Shown piece by piece: positions 33,646 to 43,710 of a stretch of DNA of 64,000 bases. Below the pieces are notes generated by a model. That model worked only from the letters and a program-made list of their open reading frames with translations, was not told where the DNA came from and ran no database searches. Each line of letters starts with the position of its first letter. Position 1 is the stretch's first letter. The stretch is taken from the NCBI GenBank assembly GCA_946406115.1, contig OX291552.1:6386001-6450000 (forward strand). Reading direction: 5' to 3'. The position numbers were made by a program, and so were the translations under genes. This DNA comes from Apoda limacodes. Its lineage: Eukaryota > Arthropoda > Insecta > Lepidoptera > Limacodidae.

Positions 33646-33793
33646 TGAAGGCGGCGACAGCAGATATCCTACCGGACGAACATTCATACAATATTAATAT
33701 TGGTGTTAATTTGGTGACCTATGACAATAAATGTTCAAGATATCGGAGAAATCATCCCGACTGGGATCTTCGCATGGCGTACGCTGGATAAGA

Positions 33794-33913
33794 GTTCCAA
33801 ACATTTCTAACAGATGGCGGTGTAAGTTAGAATACCGCCATAAACATATCTGGGTTCCATACATTTTTGACAGATGTCGGTGTAAGTTAGTTTATCGTTA
33901 TAAACATGTCCGG
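33794..33913. repeat. 60-bp tandem duplication
   Basis: Two exact-length 60-bp units, 33794-33853 and 33854-33913. Both read GTTCCA(A/T)ACATTT and CAGATG(G/T)CGGTGTAAGTTAG and end in a TATAAACAT-type block. They differ by about twelve substitutions and no indel. Confidence 0.88.
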
Positions 33914-35313
33914 ACTGGGTAAGTATCTTATATAAATCCGCGCGGGTGCAACCGTGGGTAATAGCTACCCCTTTGTTGTAACGGATGGCGATACACCACA
34001 TCAACTTTAAGGGTAAAACAACGTCTATCGGGCCAGCTATTTAAAAATAAATAAACAATTTCACTCAAAAACTCTATGAAAAGTTCGGATTACATTCGAA
34101 AAAGAATACGGGAAGGACTAGAAGATGCTGGATTGCTGATTACGAAAATTTTTTTAGCGTTACAAACTTTTTTGCAGTTGGTTAACTAGCCGCAACCTAT
34201 GTCGATGTATTGAGACAGCAGTTGTCCAACTTCAAAGTTACTTAGGTAGGTAGTTAGTTCCCTTCCGACGAAGGTGACCAGTGAATCCGACCTATAGTGT
34301 CCCTTCCTCCGCCTACATGAGGCGTCCTGCTCACGAAGACCCATTCCCAGATTTGATCTTTCTCCGCGTGTGATGAGTCCTACCCATCCTTCCAATCTCT
34401 TCCATTATTAACTTGCAACCTCCACTCTTTCACCCTTTTCCAATCCCTTCAAGGTTTTGTTCCCTAACGCACAGATTTGCGTTGTTTCACCTCGGGGTGA
34501 TCGGATAGACAAGCGTGTGATTTTGGACAGGGGTGTACACTGTCGGAATGGTTAGTGGAGCAATTAAAGTTCAGAATGGACCCGGGGCTCACTTTGTGCG
34601 AGGAATTGGTAGAATTTCGGCATCTGGCTTTGTTAGGACAGGGTTTGGTCACTGTCTCCTTCGCAAATTTCCCTCGCCTGAGTATTTTATCTCGGCCATT
34701 AGGAAACGAATAACCAGAAGTTCTGAATTTAAGCAAAAATGGGATGCATTCCTTAACCCACTACCTGAGTATGTAGTGATTCCGCCATAAACAGGTTGAC
34801 GCGTTTTGACCTATTGCAGCATATGTCTCAATCATTCTGGAAACGATTCTCACTGGAATATCTTCATCTCCTGCAGCAGCGCGTCTGGTAGTCTGATAAA
34901 ACGTAACTTCCTCAGGTCGGAGACCTTATCTTAGTAAAGGAGGCTAATATGCCGCCCCTCTAGTGGAGATGGAGTCGTATATTGCAATTGTTTCCAGGAC
35001 TGGATGGAGTTCCTCGAGTTGCTGAGGTATTGGCTGGTAACTCCATTCTGAAACGAGCTGTGGCAACCTTGTCCCGTTTCCCAGTTATTTAGGATTTTCT
35101 GGCTGAATCTGGCTGGGCCGGGGGTTGTTCGGCAAAGATAAGCGTGCTACGTCACTCACTTGCTGTGACATTAAACTTGGCGTAGGCTTGCCGAAACGCA
35201 CGTCGGCAGTGTGAATATTCTAGTTTATACGGATGTGCGGTCGGCGTTAGACGCACACTCACGGTTGCGCGGCTAGCGATTTGGAACGCATAATACCTAT
35301 TTACGGACTGCTG
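33914..35313. other. GC-richer unassigned block, probably an unidentified mobile element
   Basis: 34180-35300 is clearly richer in GC than its surroundings, and chance frames on both strands run about 85-90 codons (34533-34790 +, 34736-34464 -). Neither shows a known motif. ACGCACACTCACGGTTGCGCGGC near 35245 and CTTGCCGAAACGCACGTCGG near 35190 suggest a compact, formerly coding or LTR-like region. I cannot assign it. Confidence 0.35.
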
Positions 35314-35753
35314 TGATTGGTGTTAATTGAATTATATTAAACATCTCGTTCACGGGGACAATAGTTTTGTGAAGTGATAGAACAGTGCATCAGGTTTTAA
35401 ACTAGGCCCCTACTGACGATACTGACACACGGACTGTCACCTACGTCGAGACGGCTATAACATTTTTCACTGTATATTGTAGTAGTATGAATTCACTTCA
35501 AGACATATCAATATAAATGGGGGATAGGTAAGAAATTACCCAAAATGTTATATCGTGATCACCATGACGTTGGTAGGCACGACGTGTAGTAGCAAAATCC
35601 GAATTAATCCGGTCAATCCCGGCGCGGGGTAGAAGCTGAGATGATCCAAATTCAATATCCGAAATATATGGACCTGATGTACTATCCTATCACTTTACAA
35701 AACTATTGTCCCCGTGGACGAGATGTTTAATATGATTCAACTAACACCAATCA
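35314..35753. mobile_element. Foldback element with 82-bp terminal inverted repeats
   Basis: 35314-35395 (TGATTGGTGTTAATTGAATT, ACGGGGACAATAGTTTTGTG, ends CATCAGGT) and the reverse complement of 35672-35753 (TGATTGGTGTTAGTTGAATC, ACGGGGACAATAGTTTTGTA, ends CATCAGGT) match at about nine in ten positions over equal lengths. The 276-bp centre is non-coding. No unambiguous target duplication is visible. Confidence 0.88.
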
Positions 35754-36686
35754 TTACCGAGGTTCTAATGATACAAGAAGAAATTCACACATAAAACACA
35801 CACCACCACCACATACATGCTTACAGGTGAACTCTAAAAACGTGGGACGCTTTTTTTATTCATCGTTTTAATAGATAACACATTCTCTTTTCATTGATCA
35901 GTCACAATTCATGTAAAATTATCTTAAATCTGCTAAATAAAAAAAATCTATTACACTAAAATGTTGTCTCTTAAAATTGAGCCCTACATTCATTAAGATG
36001 TTAAGTAAGTAAGTAGATAACCTAGAAATTGAAGCGATCTACCTAAAATAAACTTTTGAGAGAATAGCAATTATTACTTTTCAATTTGGACTGAACACTT
36101 AATCTTTTCGTTAAAGCAATTAGCAACAACAGCTTAACCTAAAATACAATTTCAGTTTCAATTAAATTGTTATGATTTAACACTAAGTATTTGGTTGGTT
36201 CATATTATAAATACATACACAATAATTAGTTACTCATTATGTTGATCACTTGGCAAACTACTGGACACGAGTTATACTACCATCTGCACTAGTTAAAAAA
36301 ACTATCACGGAAAGATTACAATCGTCGCCTCCTCATACTGATGACAGGTTTAGTATGCCTGAACAGAACATAGAGTAACAATAAAATACAGAAAAATGCA
36401 TATTTTGTGTTCTGTAAGATGTCTAGATCAAACTTTTCCAATATTAGTAAACTTTGTTTTAATACAGCTTTAATTGTAAGGAGATAAATATGCTAACTAG
36501 TAAAATTATTACAAAAGTAAAGCAATGTTCGTTTCTTTAACCTATGTTACCTGTTAATACAGCTGTATGTTACTTAACCGCTTACACTATTATACGCACT
36601 TATTATTATTTTTCAAAAGAATTGGTAAAAAATGCATTTGCGATGCTAGTATCTATTGTTCGTAAGTTCAAAATTACGCACCATTA
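35754..36686. other. Unassigned spacer
   Basis: AT-rich apart from a CACCACCACC run at about 35801-35811. No repeats, ORFs or exons supported. Confidence 0.4.
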
Positions 36687-36748
36687 AACGGAATGCGCGG
36701 TAAAATAGGTACTCTCACATAAGTACCTGCTTTACCGCACGCTCCGTT
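36687..36748. repeat. Hairpin with 27-bp arms and 8-base loop
   Basis: Left arm 36687-36713 (AACGGAATGCGCGGTAAAAT, AGGTACT), loop CTCACATA, right arm 36722-36748. The arms pair at 22 of 27 positions, and the unpaired ones are clustered in two small internal bulges. The size would suit either a tiny MITE or a small-RNA precursor; no second copy is seen in this window. Confidence 0.8.
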
Positions 36749-36784
36749 GTATGACGCTGCACGTATCCTTAACGGTTTTTTGAA

Positions 36785-37240
36785 GTGAAATCTTCTTTTG
36801 CAGCTTTGTGCACTTCTTTTGTGATGGGTTCGTTCATTCGTTCATTCCGAAAGACGTCCACTGCTGGACGTAGGCCTCCCCATATGTCTTATCTTTGTGA
36901 TAGGTAAAAAATGTTAAACTCGCGTCAGGACACGTGACCTGATCGAAAATTCGTAAGACGGAACTCACGTCGAGACACTTGACCTGACAGAAAATTCGTA
37001 AGACGGAACTAGTTTTTTTTTTTTAGTATATGGCGATTATGAGTGGTACAGGGAGGTTGGACATGGGATTTTAATTCTATGACAGATTGAGATGGCAAAT
37101 ATACTACGTCAAAAAAGTTAATAAACAAAAATTTTTTTATACTCAATAAATATGTGTACGAAGTGATGGCAAGTAAATAGCTAGTATAGGAAAAAATAAA
37201 TAGTTAATCTTCTGCCGTGCAATGGAACCCGTTTTTTTTT
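36785..37240 (-). mobile_element. Family F repeat, near-complete copy, interrupted
   Basis: Reading on the plus strand: GTGAAATCTTCTTTTGCAGC, an insertion at 36829-36893, AAACTCGCGTCAGGACACGT, a second diverged copy of the E-box block (GACACTTGACCTGACAG), GTATATGGCGATTATGAGTG, TACTACGTCAAAAAAGTTAA and finally TTCTGCCGTGCAATGGAACC plus T run. It defines the order of the family. Confidence 0.82.
36829..36893 (-). mobile_element. 65-bp LINE-tail insertion with 11-bp target duplication
   Basis: The insert TTCGTTCATTCGTTCATTCC, AAGACGTCCACTGCTGGACG, TAGGCCTCCCC is flanked by TTTGTGATGGG (36818-36828) and TTTGTGATAGG (36894-36904). The uninterrupted family F copy at 40848-40865 shows only one such site, inverted or direct depending on copy. 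The CTGCTGGACGTAGGCCTCCC block is a common lepidopteran LINE 3' end (RTE-like by my recollection). The ATGAACGA short repeat is its tail. Confidence 0.8.
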
Positions 37241-37439
37241 TAATTTCGACTGAACCTCCTTAGAAGCGCTTTTGATCTATACGTTTGACTCACTTTAATA
37301 CTAAAAGAAACAAAGGGGCGAAAGATGTAGTTCTAATTTTCACCACCCGCATGTGGCGCTATTTGCAATGCGCGCCATTTTTATATTTCCGACTGATATA
37401 TAGATAAATGATATAGTGAGTTCAAGCGTTTTTTTTTTC

Positions 37440-38036
37440 TGACTGACTATGCAGTTGGCTGTTGCAGCCATTACTGCTTCACAGGGCTTTTTTGGGCGAG
37501 TCTCTGAAGGAGCCTCAGCCCGTATAGCGGCCAACGCTCAAGGGCTCCCCACGGGGGGAGCCTCGGCTTGGGTTGTCGCTCTCGAGGGCGTCCCATCGAC
37601 TGGCGTGAGTCTCGAACCCGAAGGTGAGTCACCGCCAGGAGGGGAGTTCCCCGTTACGCGGGTGTGGTTGCGATTGAGTGGGGATAGAAGAGCCTCGGCA
37701 CTCTTTGATACCTCGTGTATCCTTGCGACGAACCCGTCGTGGTGTTGTGTTTTGAGGGAGGCCCTATTAGGAGAGGTCGTTGAGACTAATCTCGCTATCT
37801 AGATAGCGAGGTCGTCATCTGGGGCCGTTAGTACGTGCCGAGGCCGCCTAACGATGGTTTATAACCATGCCGAGGTCGGTCAGGGGGTGATTCGTTGTGG
37901 ATAGCACAATTAGTCGATTCGGGTGATTTTGTGTACGCTCGAAAAAGCGGACTGCCAGGTCTTTGAAATATTGGGGAATCGTAGGGAGCTCGAAGTCCCT
38001 ATGTGCGCCCGCATTGCGATATAGGGCTTCTAGAAA
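37440..38036 (+). mobile_element. LINE D-related GC-rich fragment with palindrome
   Basis: A plus frame 37449-37802 ends in LREALLGEVVETNLAI, matching the end of the minus-strand LINE D sequence at about 20060-20020 (REALFGEVVETNLAI). It is followed at once by the palindrome CTCGCTATCTAGATAGCGAG (37791-37810) and a GC-rich tail to about 38036. Most of the frame is Gly/Ala/Ser/Pro-rich and may be untranslated sequence that happens to be open. Confidence 0.6.
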
Positions 38037-38119
38037 ACAACAGAATATAAACTGCTAAAGCAAAATTATTACAAATTATTAGGCACAAGAATCACAATCC
38101 TCATTTAGCATCGCTGATA
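38037..38119. other. Short junction
   Basis: AT-rich junction between the LINE D fragment and the CR1 fragment, with nothing recognised. Confidence 0.4.
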
Positions 38120-38290
38120 TTTTGTCTATATTCAAAGGGCTAGTCTGAGGAGAGACTTTGCCTCCTTGTGTGTTTTCTACCGCTTGTATAATGGGATGTG
38201 TTCTGATGAGTTGTTCGAAATAATGCCCTCGGCTATACTTTCTAACATCGCACCGCTCGCCATCGGCAGGGAATTTATCGGTCAAAATAT
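38120..38290 (+). pseudogene. CR1-type LINE C-terminal fragment, plus strand
   Basis: The plus frame from 38166 reads CVFYRLYNGMCSDELFEIMP and then loses the family's next segment by a shift. This is the same C-terminal segment as at 3905 and 8555, here in the opposite orientation and cut at both ends. Confidence 0.75.
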
Positions 38291-38507
38291 GTTCTACAAG
38301 TGTCGATTGGTTTTCCTTTTTCTAGAAAGTTCTCTGTACTTGTTTGTTTGAACGTAATACTTTTGAGATTTGATCTTTGATTATTTAAGATTGATTTTTT
38401 AATATATTTTAATTTTTTGAATATTTTCTGAATAAATGACATCTTTACACTTATTACTTGTATGAAATATAATTTTCTACATAGTACGTAATTAAAGAGT
38501 TCCTGTA
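38291..38507. other. Unassigned spacer
   Basis: AT-rich, no supported feature. Confidence 0.4.
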
Positions 38508-38860
38508 GCCAAGCATTTTGGCTTTATCATCAGACCATGGATATTATCTAATACCAAAATAATTATGACGACAAATCTTACTAGCCCAAACTTGATGGGG
38601 TTGCGTCATTTTATCACATTGTTCATTTAGCCACTTTCTGGCTTCATCTTCAAATCTAGACAAAGTACTTGTTTCTGCAAATCAAATAAGCCCAAATTTA
38701 AAGGGGACGTGTCGTTTTCTTACAGAGGCCCTGTAGCCACCTTGCGGCTTGACCATCAGATGAGCCCTGGAGCTACCATATTATTGTACCACCGACGTTA
38801 TAAGTGTACCAAATTTTGGATTAATTGGTCACGATTTGATCCAGACATACATAAATACAA
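38508..38860 (+). mobile_element. Family G repeat, plus orientation, diverged
   Basis: CCTGTAGCCAAGCATTTTGG, CTTTATCATCAGACCATGG, TTGATGGGGTTGCGTCATTT, then a second unit with CCTGTAGCCACCTTGCGGCT and TGACCATCAGATGAGCCCTG. Three units are traceable, spaced 110-130 bp. It ends in TTGGTCACGATTTGATCC. Confidence 0.68.
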
Positions 38861-39153
38861 ATGTTAAGTTAAAAAATATTAATTTATTTAAATAATTAAA
38901 TTTCTACTCATGCGCAATGTGGCCAGATTGGATATCTTATAAAGCAGTGAGCTTATACCGAACTTTTTCGAGCTCTCCAGACACGAGAATTCGAGAAAAA
39001 ATTTATGCAAGCAGTTCTTACCTCTCGAGACTAATAAAAATAGGTAGGTACTTACTTGAATACATTTTATTTTCGAATTCTACCAATCTTACTCGAAGTT
39101 CTCAGATCATGCTATTACAATCGATATAAACTGAAAATAGAGCCCATGCAAAA
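38861..39153. other. Unassigned spacer
   Basis: AT-rich; a chance plus frame at 38917-39129. Confidence 0.4.
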
Positions 39154-39372
39154 AACCTAACCATATATATCTATTTAAACTATTCACTAACAATGTGAAA
39201 AAAACCTAAACATATTTTTTGCTATGTCAACTATTTACCAACCATAAAGAAAACCTAACCATCTCTACCATTTTAACTATTCACTAACCATTAAAAAACC
39301 ATCTCTTTTTTTGCAACTATTCACTTATCATAAAAAACCAACCATAGGTATCTATTCTATTTTAACTATTCG
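39154..39372. repeat. Degenerate tandem of AACCTAACCAT ... TTTAACTATTCACTAACCAT units
   Basis: Four to five irregular units of 45-65 bp carry AAAACCTAACCAT, a T/C-rich middle, and AACTATTCACTAACCATAAA. The first four are easily followed (39154, 39205, 39252 and 39297); the last is more diverged. Length varies by unit, unlike the constant-length arrays at 1237 and 33794. Confidence 0.7.
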
Positions 39373-39484
39373 CTATTGATATATACTCGTACATATATAT
39401 CGATGCTTTTCACTACCCGTAATTTTAACTATTCCCTAATTATGATAACTTTTATATTTTCATCACTTCAACAGTTTGCAAATA

Positions 39485-39605
39485 AATATAACTCTACAGC
39501 AATCCCTACAAGCCGTCTCGACCTCTCGACTTCACTGCCGTCCGGCAGTATTGCTCTAGCTTTATTGACAGGCGCGTTATTTACATTCCAGTAAAACTTA
39601 TTCCG
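39485..39605 (+). repeat. Dispersed block sharing CCGTCCGGCAGTATTGCTC with 43410-43550
   Basis: CCGTCCGGCAGTATTGCTCT, TTATTGACAGGCGCGTTATT, then AAAACTTATTCCGAG. The copy at 43410-43550 has CCGTCCGGCAGTATTGCTCA, TTATTGGCAGGCGCGTGTCT and AAAACTTTTTTCGAG. Preceding bases (TCTCGACTTC / GTCGATTTCG) are also alike. Known to me from no named family. Confidence 0.65.
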
Positions 39606-40531
39606 AGTGAAAACGTTTTGAGACAAATCTCAAATCAATTGTACTAAAAGTGTTTTTATTTTAAGTGAATAAAACAGTTCCTCAAATCAACTAAATCGTG
39701 ACTTTCAATGCCAAATTAAATTTTTTTTAAGAACCAAGTAAGAATTTTTAAAATTTTTAATGATTTACTATTTTAATGTTATTTTATTTTCTTTTTTTAT
39801 TACGTAGGTACATACTTAACTAAAAGTGTTTAAGGTACCTACTTACCGATTTTAAAAAAGAATTTATCTGAAATTTGCAGATTAGGATATAGAATTTGTA
39901 AACAAACTTATAAGTGACTATCAATCATATCCCATCAAAAACAATAAAATCTTAAATCTTTACACCCTACAAAATTGTTAGATCCCATGCCTTATGCCAA
40001 GTTTGTTATTTTCAACTTTTGCCACATCGACAATTTTGTTATATATTAATCACATTTCCAAAACAATAACCATCATTTTGTGAATCTATCATTACAAGAT
40101 ATGTAGTTTTGTTAATGTTACAAAATATCGTAAAAAACATCTAGTGGAAATTTTTTTTAGTTCGCAAATGAACTGATACAACGTGTGTAAAAATGTAGTT
40201 CTAAGCGATCAATTTTGAGGAACAAAAAATTACGTCGAGGACTGTCCCTCGTTTGCGTAGGCCCTAATAGAGCTTTATAAATACTTATTACTAAATAAAA
40301 TTATTTTGGATAAAATCTGTCCATAAGTTTTTTAGATATCTACAATAATTTCCGCATTTTACGGATCCCTAACCGGTTTTTTTAGCCTATATTTTTGTGT
40401 TCACCAAGGACCCCGTATAGTTTCGTCTGTTTGTCTGTTCGCGACACAGCTCCGACTCTTAGTACTAGAAAACTATAATTAGGCATGGGTATACATATTA
40501 ATCACATAAACAAGTGCTAATATAAAATGTG
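39606..40531. other. Spacer with a repeat scrap
   Basis: AT-rich. 40385-40500 (CCGTATAGTTTCGTCTGTTT, GTCTGTTCGCGACACAGCTC, ACTATAATTAGGCATGGGTA) resembles the head of a family B type element. Otherwise nothing. Confidence 0.4.
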
Positions 40532-40911
40532 AAAAAAACGGGTTCCCGGTAGTGCCGGCAGAAGGGAAAACATAGTAGCTATTTACTTCCCATCACTTTT
40601 ATACATATTTATTAATTATAAATAATAATGTTTGTTTATTTACTTTTTTGACGTAGTATATTTGACATCTCAATCTGTCATAGAATTAAAATCCCATATC
40701 CGACCTCCCTGTAAAACTCATAATCGCCATATAATAAAAATAAAAACTAGTTCCGTCTTACAAATTTTCAATCAGGTCACGTGTCCTGACGCGAATTCCG
40801 TCTTACGAATTTTCGAACAGGTCACGTGTCTTGAAGCGAGTGTAACATTTTTTACCCATCACAAAAAAATGCACAACGCCGCTAAAGAAGTGTTCACTTC
40901 AAAAATATTTT
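40532..40911 (+). mobile_element. Family F repeat, complete copy with doubled E-box block
   Basis: It starts AAAAAAACGGGTTCCCGGTA, GTGCCGGCAGAAG, then TAGCTATTTACTTCCCATCA and TTGACGTAGTATATTTGACA. Two adjacent blocks follow, CAATCAGGTCACGTGTCCTG and GAACAGGTCACGTGTCTTGA, spaced 35 bp apart. It ends AGAAGTGTTCACTTCAAAAA. This is the reference copy of the family. Confidence 0.85.
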
Positions 40912-40969
40912 AACGTTTCGTACACGCAAAGTGGGGATATTTGTTTTTGTTCTTCCCCTGGCGACACTA

Positions 40970-41170
40970 TTAGATAAGTTCAAAATATTGCAAATCGTGC
41001 ATGTGACAGGCAGCTGCGCTCATAAGCGCGCATGTTGTTCGGATGTCTCGAAGATGAAGAACGCCTAGATAAGTTCGATTATCATTTAAAAAACTTTAAT
41101 TTTAATACACTACAACTTGGCCCTTAATAATAAATTTCAGCTAATTATTCTTTAAAAGGTTGATCTTTTA
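40970..41170 (+). mobile_element. Family I repeat, plus copy
   Basis: GTGACAGGCAGCTGCGCTCA, GCGCGCATGTTGTTCGGATG, GAACGCCTAGATAAGTTCG, then ACTACAACTTGGCCCTTAA. The same order is at 18265-18540 and, inverted, at 41745-41950. 41221-41400 between the two local copies is GC-richer and unassigned. Confidence 0.72.
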
Positions 41171-41744
41171 TTTTGCAATTTTGAAGTCGAATTTATTTAA
41201 TTAAACATTTTAAGCGCACGTACTCGTAACGTAACGTACCTACATGGGTACCTAACTCAACTCCCTACCGATTCGCTTGCTACAAGTAGGTTCGAAGCGT
41301 GGGTCTTATATCAGCAGCGGAGCGATCAAATCTGTTTATACTACGTACCTAAACATTGTGTGTCGTCGTCGTTGTCGTACGTGGATATAAAAAAAAATTA
41401 TATTTATTTAAAAAAAATATTTTTTACTTTTTAGTACAATTTTCGGTTAGATTGAATTTTTATATGATATTAATGTTTTAAGAAAAGCAAGTTTTTAAGA
41501 AATTCGTTTCTTACCTTTTTTTTTTTGAAGTTTAAATTGTTTGGGTTCCGTAACCGAAATTGAATGTAGTTAATCTTCTTCGCTCTAAGCTTCGTCATAT
41601 CTGAGCGTCCATCTGTATGTCAAAAACTGATTCCGTCAAGTCCATCAGTTTTTTCATTTGTACCCTTATAGGATCACTATGTTTTCCGTCTGTCTGTCTT
41701 TTGTCGCATATTTTGGCATTTACTTTGGTTTTTTGAATAATAAT
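41171..41744. other. Centre between inverted family I copies
   Basis: It contains a TCGTCGTCGTTGTCGT run at 41363-41378. AT-rich sequence follows, and then TTTGGGTTCCGTAACCGAAA at 41541 with CTGTATGTC, GTCTGTCTGTC marks of a family B type start. No ORF. Confidence 0.4.
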
Positions 41745-41950
41745 CAATCCAAATCTTTAAAAACTGAACTTTCAAAGCAAAAATTGCAAACTTATCTAGG
41801 TGTTCTTCATCTTTGAGACATCCAAACAACATGCGCATTATGAGCGCAGCTGCCTGTCACACGCTCGATTCGATGTTTCGCCAAGCGCGCCGGCTAGTCC
41901 AATGCGTCATTTGAATGTAACTATTGTTATAATTTAAGAATAGTCTTAAG
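41745..41950 (-). mobile_element. Family I repeat, minus copy
   Basis: Reading in plus: AACTGAACTTTCAAAGCAAA, TAGGTGTTCTTCATCTTTGA, GAGCGCAGCTGCCTGTCACA, GCGCGCCGGCTAGTCCAATG, ACGCTCGATTCGATGTTTCG. It extends further than the plus copy 650 bp upstream and closely matches 18265-18480 in reverse. Confidence 0.75.
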
Positions 41951-42263
41951 AATATAACAGGATAGAATAGAGTAGGAGTATCCTGTTACCAAATGTACCG
42001 GCTAGGTGCTCAGGAGAGAGATTTAGGTAGAGTAGGTTCAGAGGCAAGCAAAGAAAATACTTTTCAAGGGTAAGGCAGGTTATAATATATACTCTTTCAT
42101 GTTTATAATAACAATATGTAATGGTGAGTAGAAACCTAATCACATAAGGTGATTCTTAACCCTTAATAAATATAAATAATATTTATCTGTTTCACAATAG
42201 TAGAGAAATAACATATATATAATATTTATAGTCAAATCAGATTCAAATTAGTTGCAAAGTACC
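41951..42263. other. Unassigned spacer
   Basis: A TATCCTGTTACCAAATGTAC block and AT-rich sequence. No supported feature. Confidence 0.4.
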
Positions 42264-42771
42264 TGGAGGACCGAGTGTTGCTCGTTTTTTTAAACAACGC
42301 CATCTATTGTCAAGTAGCTTAAGCGTTACTGAACAACACCATCTATTGTCAAATAGCTTTAATGTTGCTTATTACTACTCGCTAACAGATGTCAGGAAGA
42401 GTCATATTTTTCAGTTAATCACTGCCTAAAAACACTTCTTAAAATGAAACCTGGCTAGATCGATTTATCGTCCCCGAAACCCCCTGCATACTAAATTTCA
42501 TGAAAATTGGTGGTATACATATATACAAAAATTGCTCGTTTAAAGGTAGACGACGATGGGGTAGACGAGAAAACAAAAATACGTCCCCTCTTCAATTTTT
42601 TGCAAAGATTTTATTCTACCACTTTGACGGCTTGATCAATGTGTATATCCCTATCAAATTGCAGCTTTCTCGTATTAGTAATTTTTGAACTAAGCCGCAG
42701 ACAGACAGACGGACGGGCGGACGGATGGACATGGCGAAACTATAAGGGTTCCTTGTTGACTATGGACTCCT
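42264..42771 (-). mobile_element. Family B variant, inverted copy of the 17682 element
   Basis: GTAGACGACGATGGGGTAGA, GGCTTGATCAATGTGTATAT, CCCTATCAAATTGCAGCTTT and the terminal ATAAGGGTTCCTTGTTGACT ATGGACTCCT match 17682-17900 in reverse. The left part has a two-unit tandem of 39 bp (CGCCATCTATTGTCAAGTAG / CACCATCTATTGTCAAATAG) at 42293-42360. Confidence 0.75.
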
Positions 42772-43410
42772 AAGAACCGCCGATCGCCGCACGCGCCAAA
42801 ACACGGTGGACAAAATGATTTCAATGTTGTCACTAAGCGTTTAACATATTTTTTTTTATTTATTTTACTGATAGCATCCAACTCACATGGTTTTAAAAAC
42901 TTTTAAGGTCAATAATTCTTATCAAATTCAAAGCTCGTACCAAATCTGATGAGTTACGATTTTCCGCACTGCAGCCTTAGAATGTTGAGTTGTCAACTAG
43001 AGTGCACGTATAAGAATTATTTATGAGGAAAACAGATATTATGTTTGTTTCTTCTATGGTAATAACACGTACCCTATCTTTATTTTAGCCATCTACCTGT
43101 TACGATACAAAAAATATAACTTTTTAAAGTGACGGACAGACAGACAGACAGCAGACTTAGTAAAAGTGGCCCATTGGCATTCTTTTAGGTTAACTCCAAA
43201 TATCAATAATATTTTTTTTTATAACTGCAATGATATAAATCATGCATGCATATAATCACGTTAAGAAGTTACTCAGGTTAACATATAAAGTAACACAATA
43301 CCGTTAATGAAATGAAATCCTTACACATTTATTCATTTCAATCATTCACAAATTCTACAATGTTTACATTGCATATACGAAAAGCAGACAGATAATTCAA
43401 GTAGCTGCTG
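42772..43410. other. Unassigned spacer
   Basis: A GC-rich patch at 42775-42805 (ACCGCCGATCGCCGCACGCG) is followed by AT-rich sequence with a GACAGACAGACAGACAG run at 43135-43151, a common trait of these repeat families. No gene. Confidence 0.4.
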
Positions 43411-43550
43411 CAATAACAACGTTTTTCACAAATTCCTGCGAGTAGAGTCGATTTCGCTCCCGTCCGGCAGTATTGCTCAAACATTATTGGCAGGCGCGTG
43501 TCTTAAAACTCACTAAAACTTTTTTCGAGACTAGACGCGAATTAAATTTA
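43411..43550 (+). repeat. Second copy of the CCGTCCGGCAGTATTGCTC block
   Basis: Partner of 39485-39605; see there. Similarity extends about 100 bp, with the best-kept core at 43460-43498. Confidence 0.65.
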
Positions 43551-43710
43551 ATACAGATATGTTATCTTTCTAAGTGAATGACCTAACCTATACTGTAAAT
43601 TAATTATTGATTTAAGTATATTTTCGAGTGCCAAAGTGAGTACATACCTATTTTCTACATATACCTACGTCGTATTTTTTTCATAAATACTTATTTTTAC
43701 TTTTAAAATT

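Noticed and set aside
33588..34004. Overlapping plus and minus frames near 33.6-34.0 kb
   Set aside because: They cross the endonuclease fragment antisense and a 60-bp tandem duplication.
34464..34790. Opposite-strand frames of 85-90 codons
   Set aside because: Neither shows a known domain; both follow from the higher GC content of an unidentified element.
37449..37802. 117-codon plus frame as a host gene
   Set aside because: Its end matches the 3' region of LINE D at about 20020-20060, so it is mobile-element sequence.
41286..41300. GGTTCGAAG as a tRNA T-arm
   Set aside because: No matching acceptor stem, A box or anticodon arm upstream; no tRNA gene could be built anywhere in the window.
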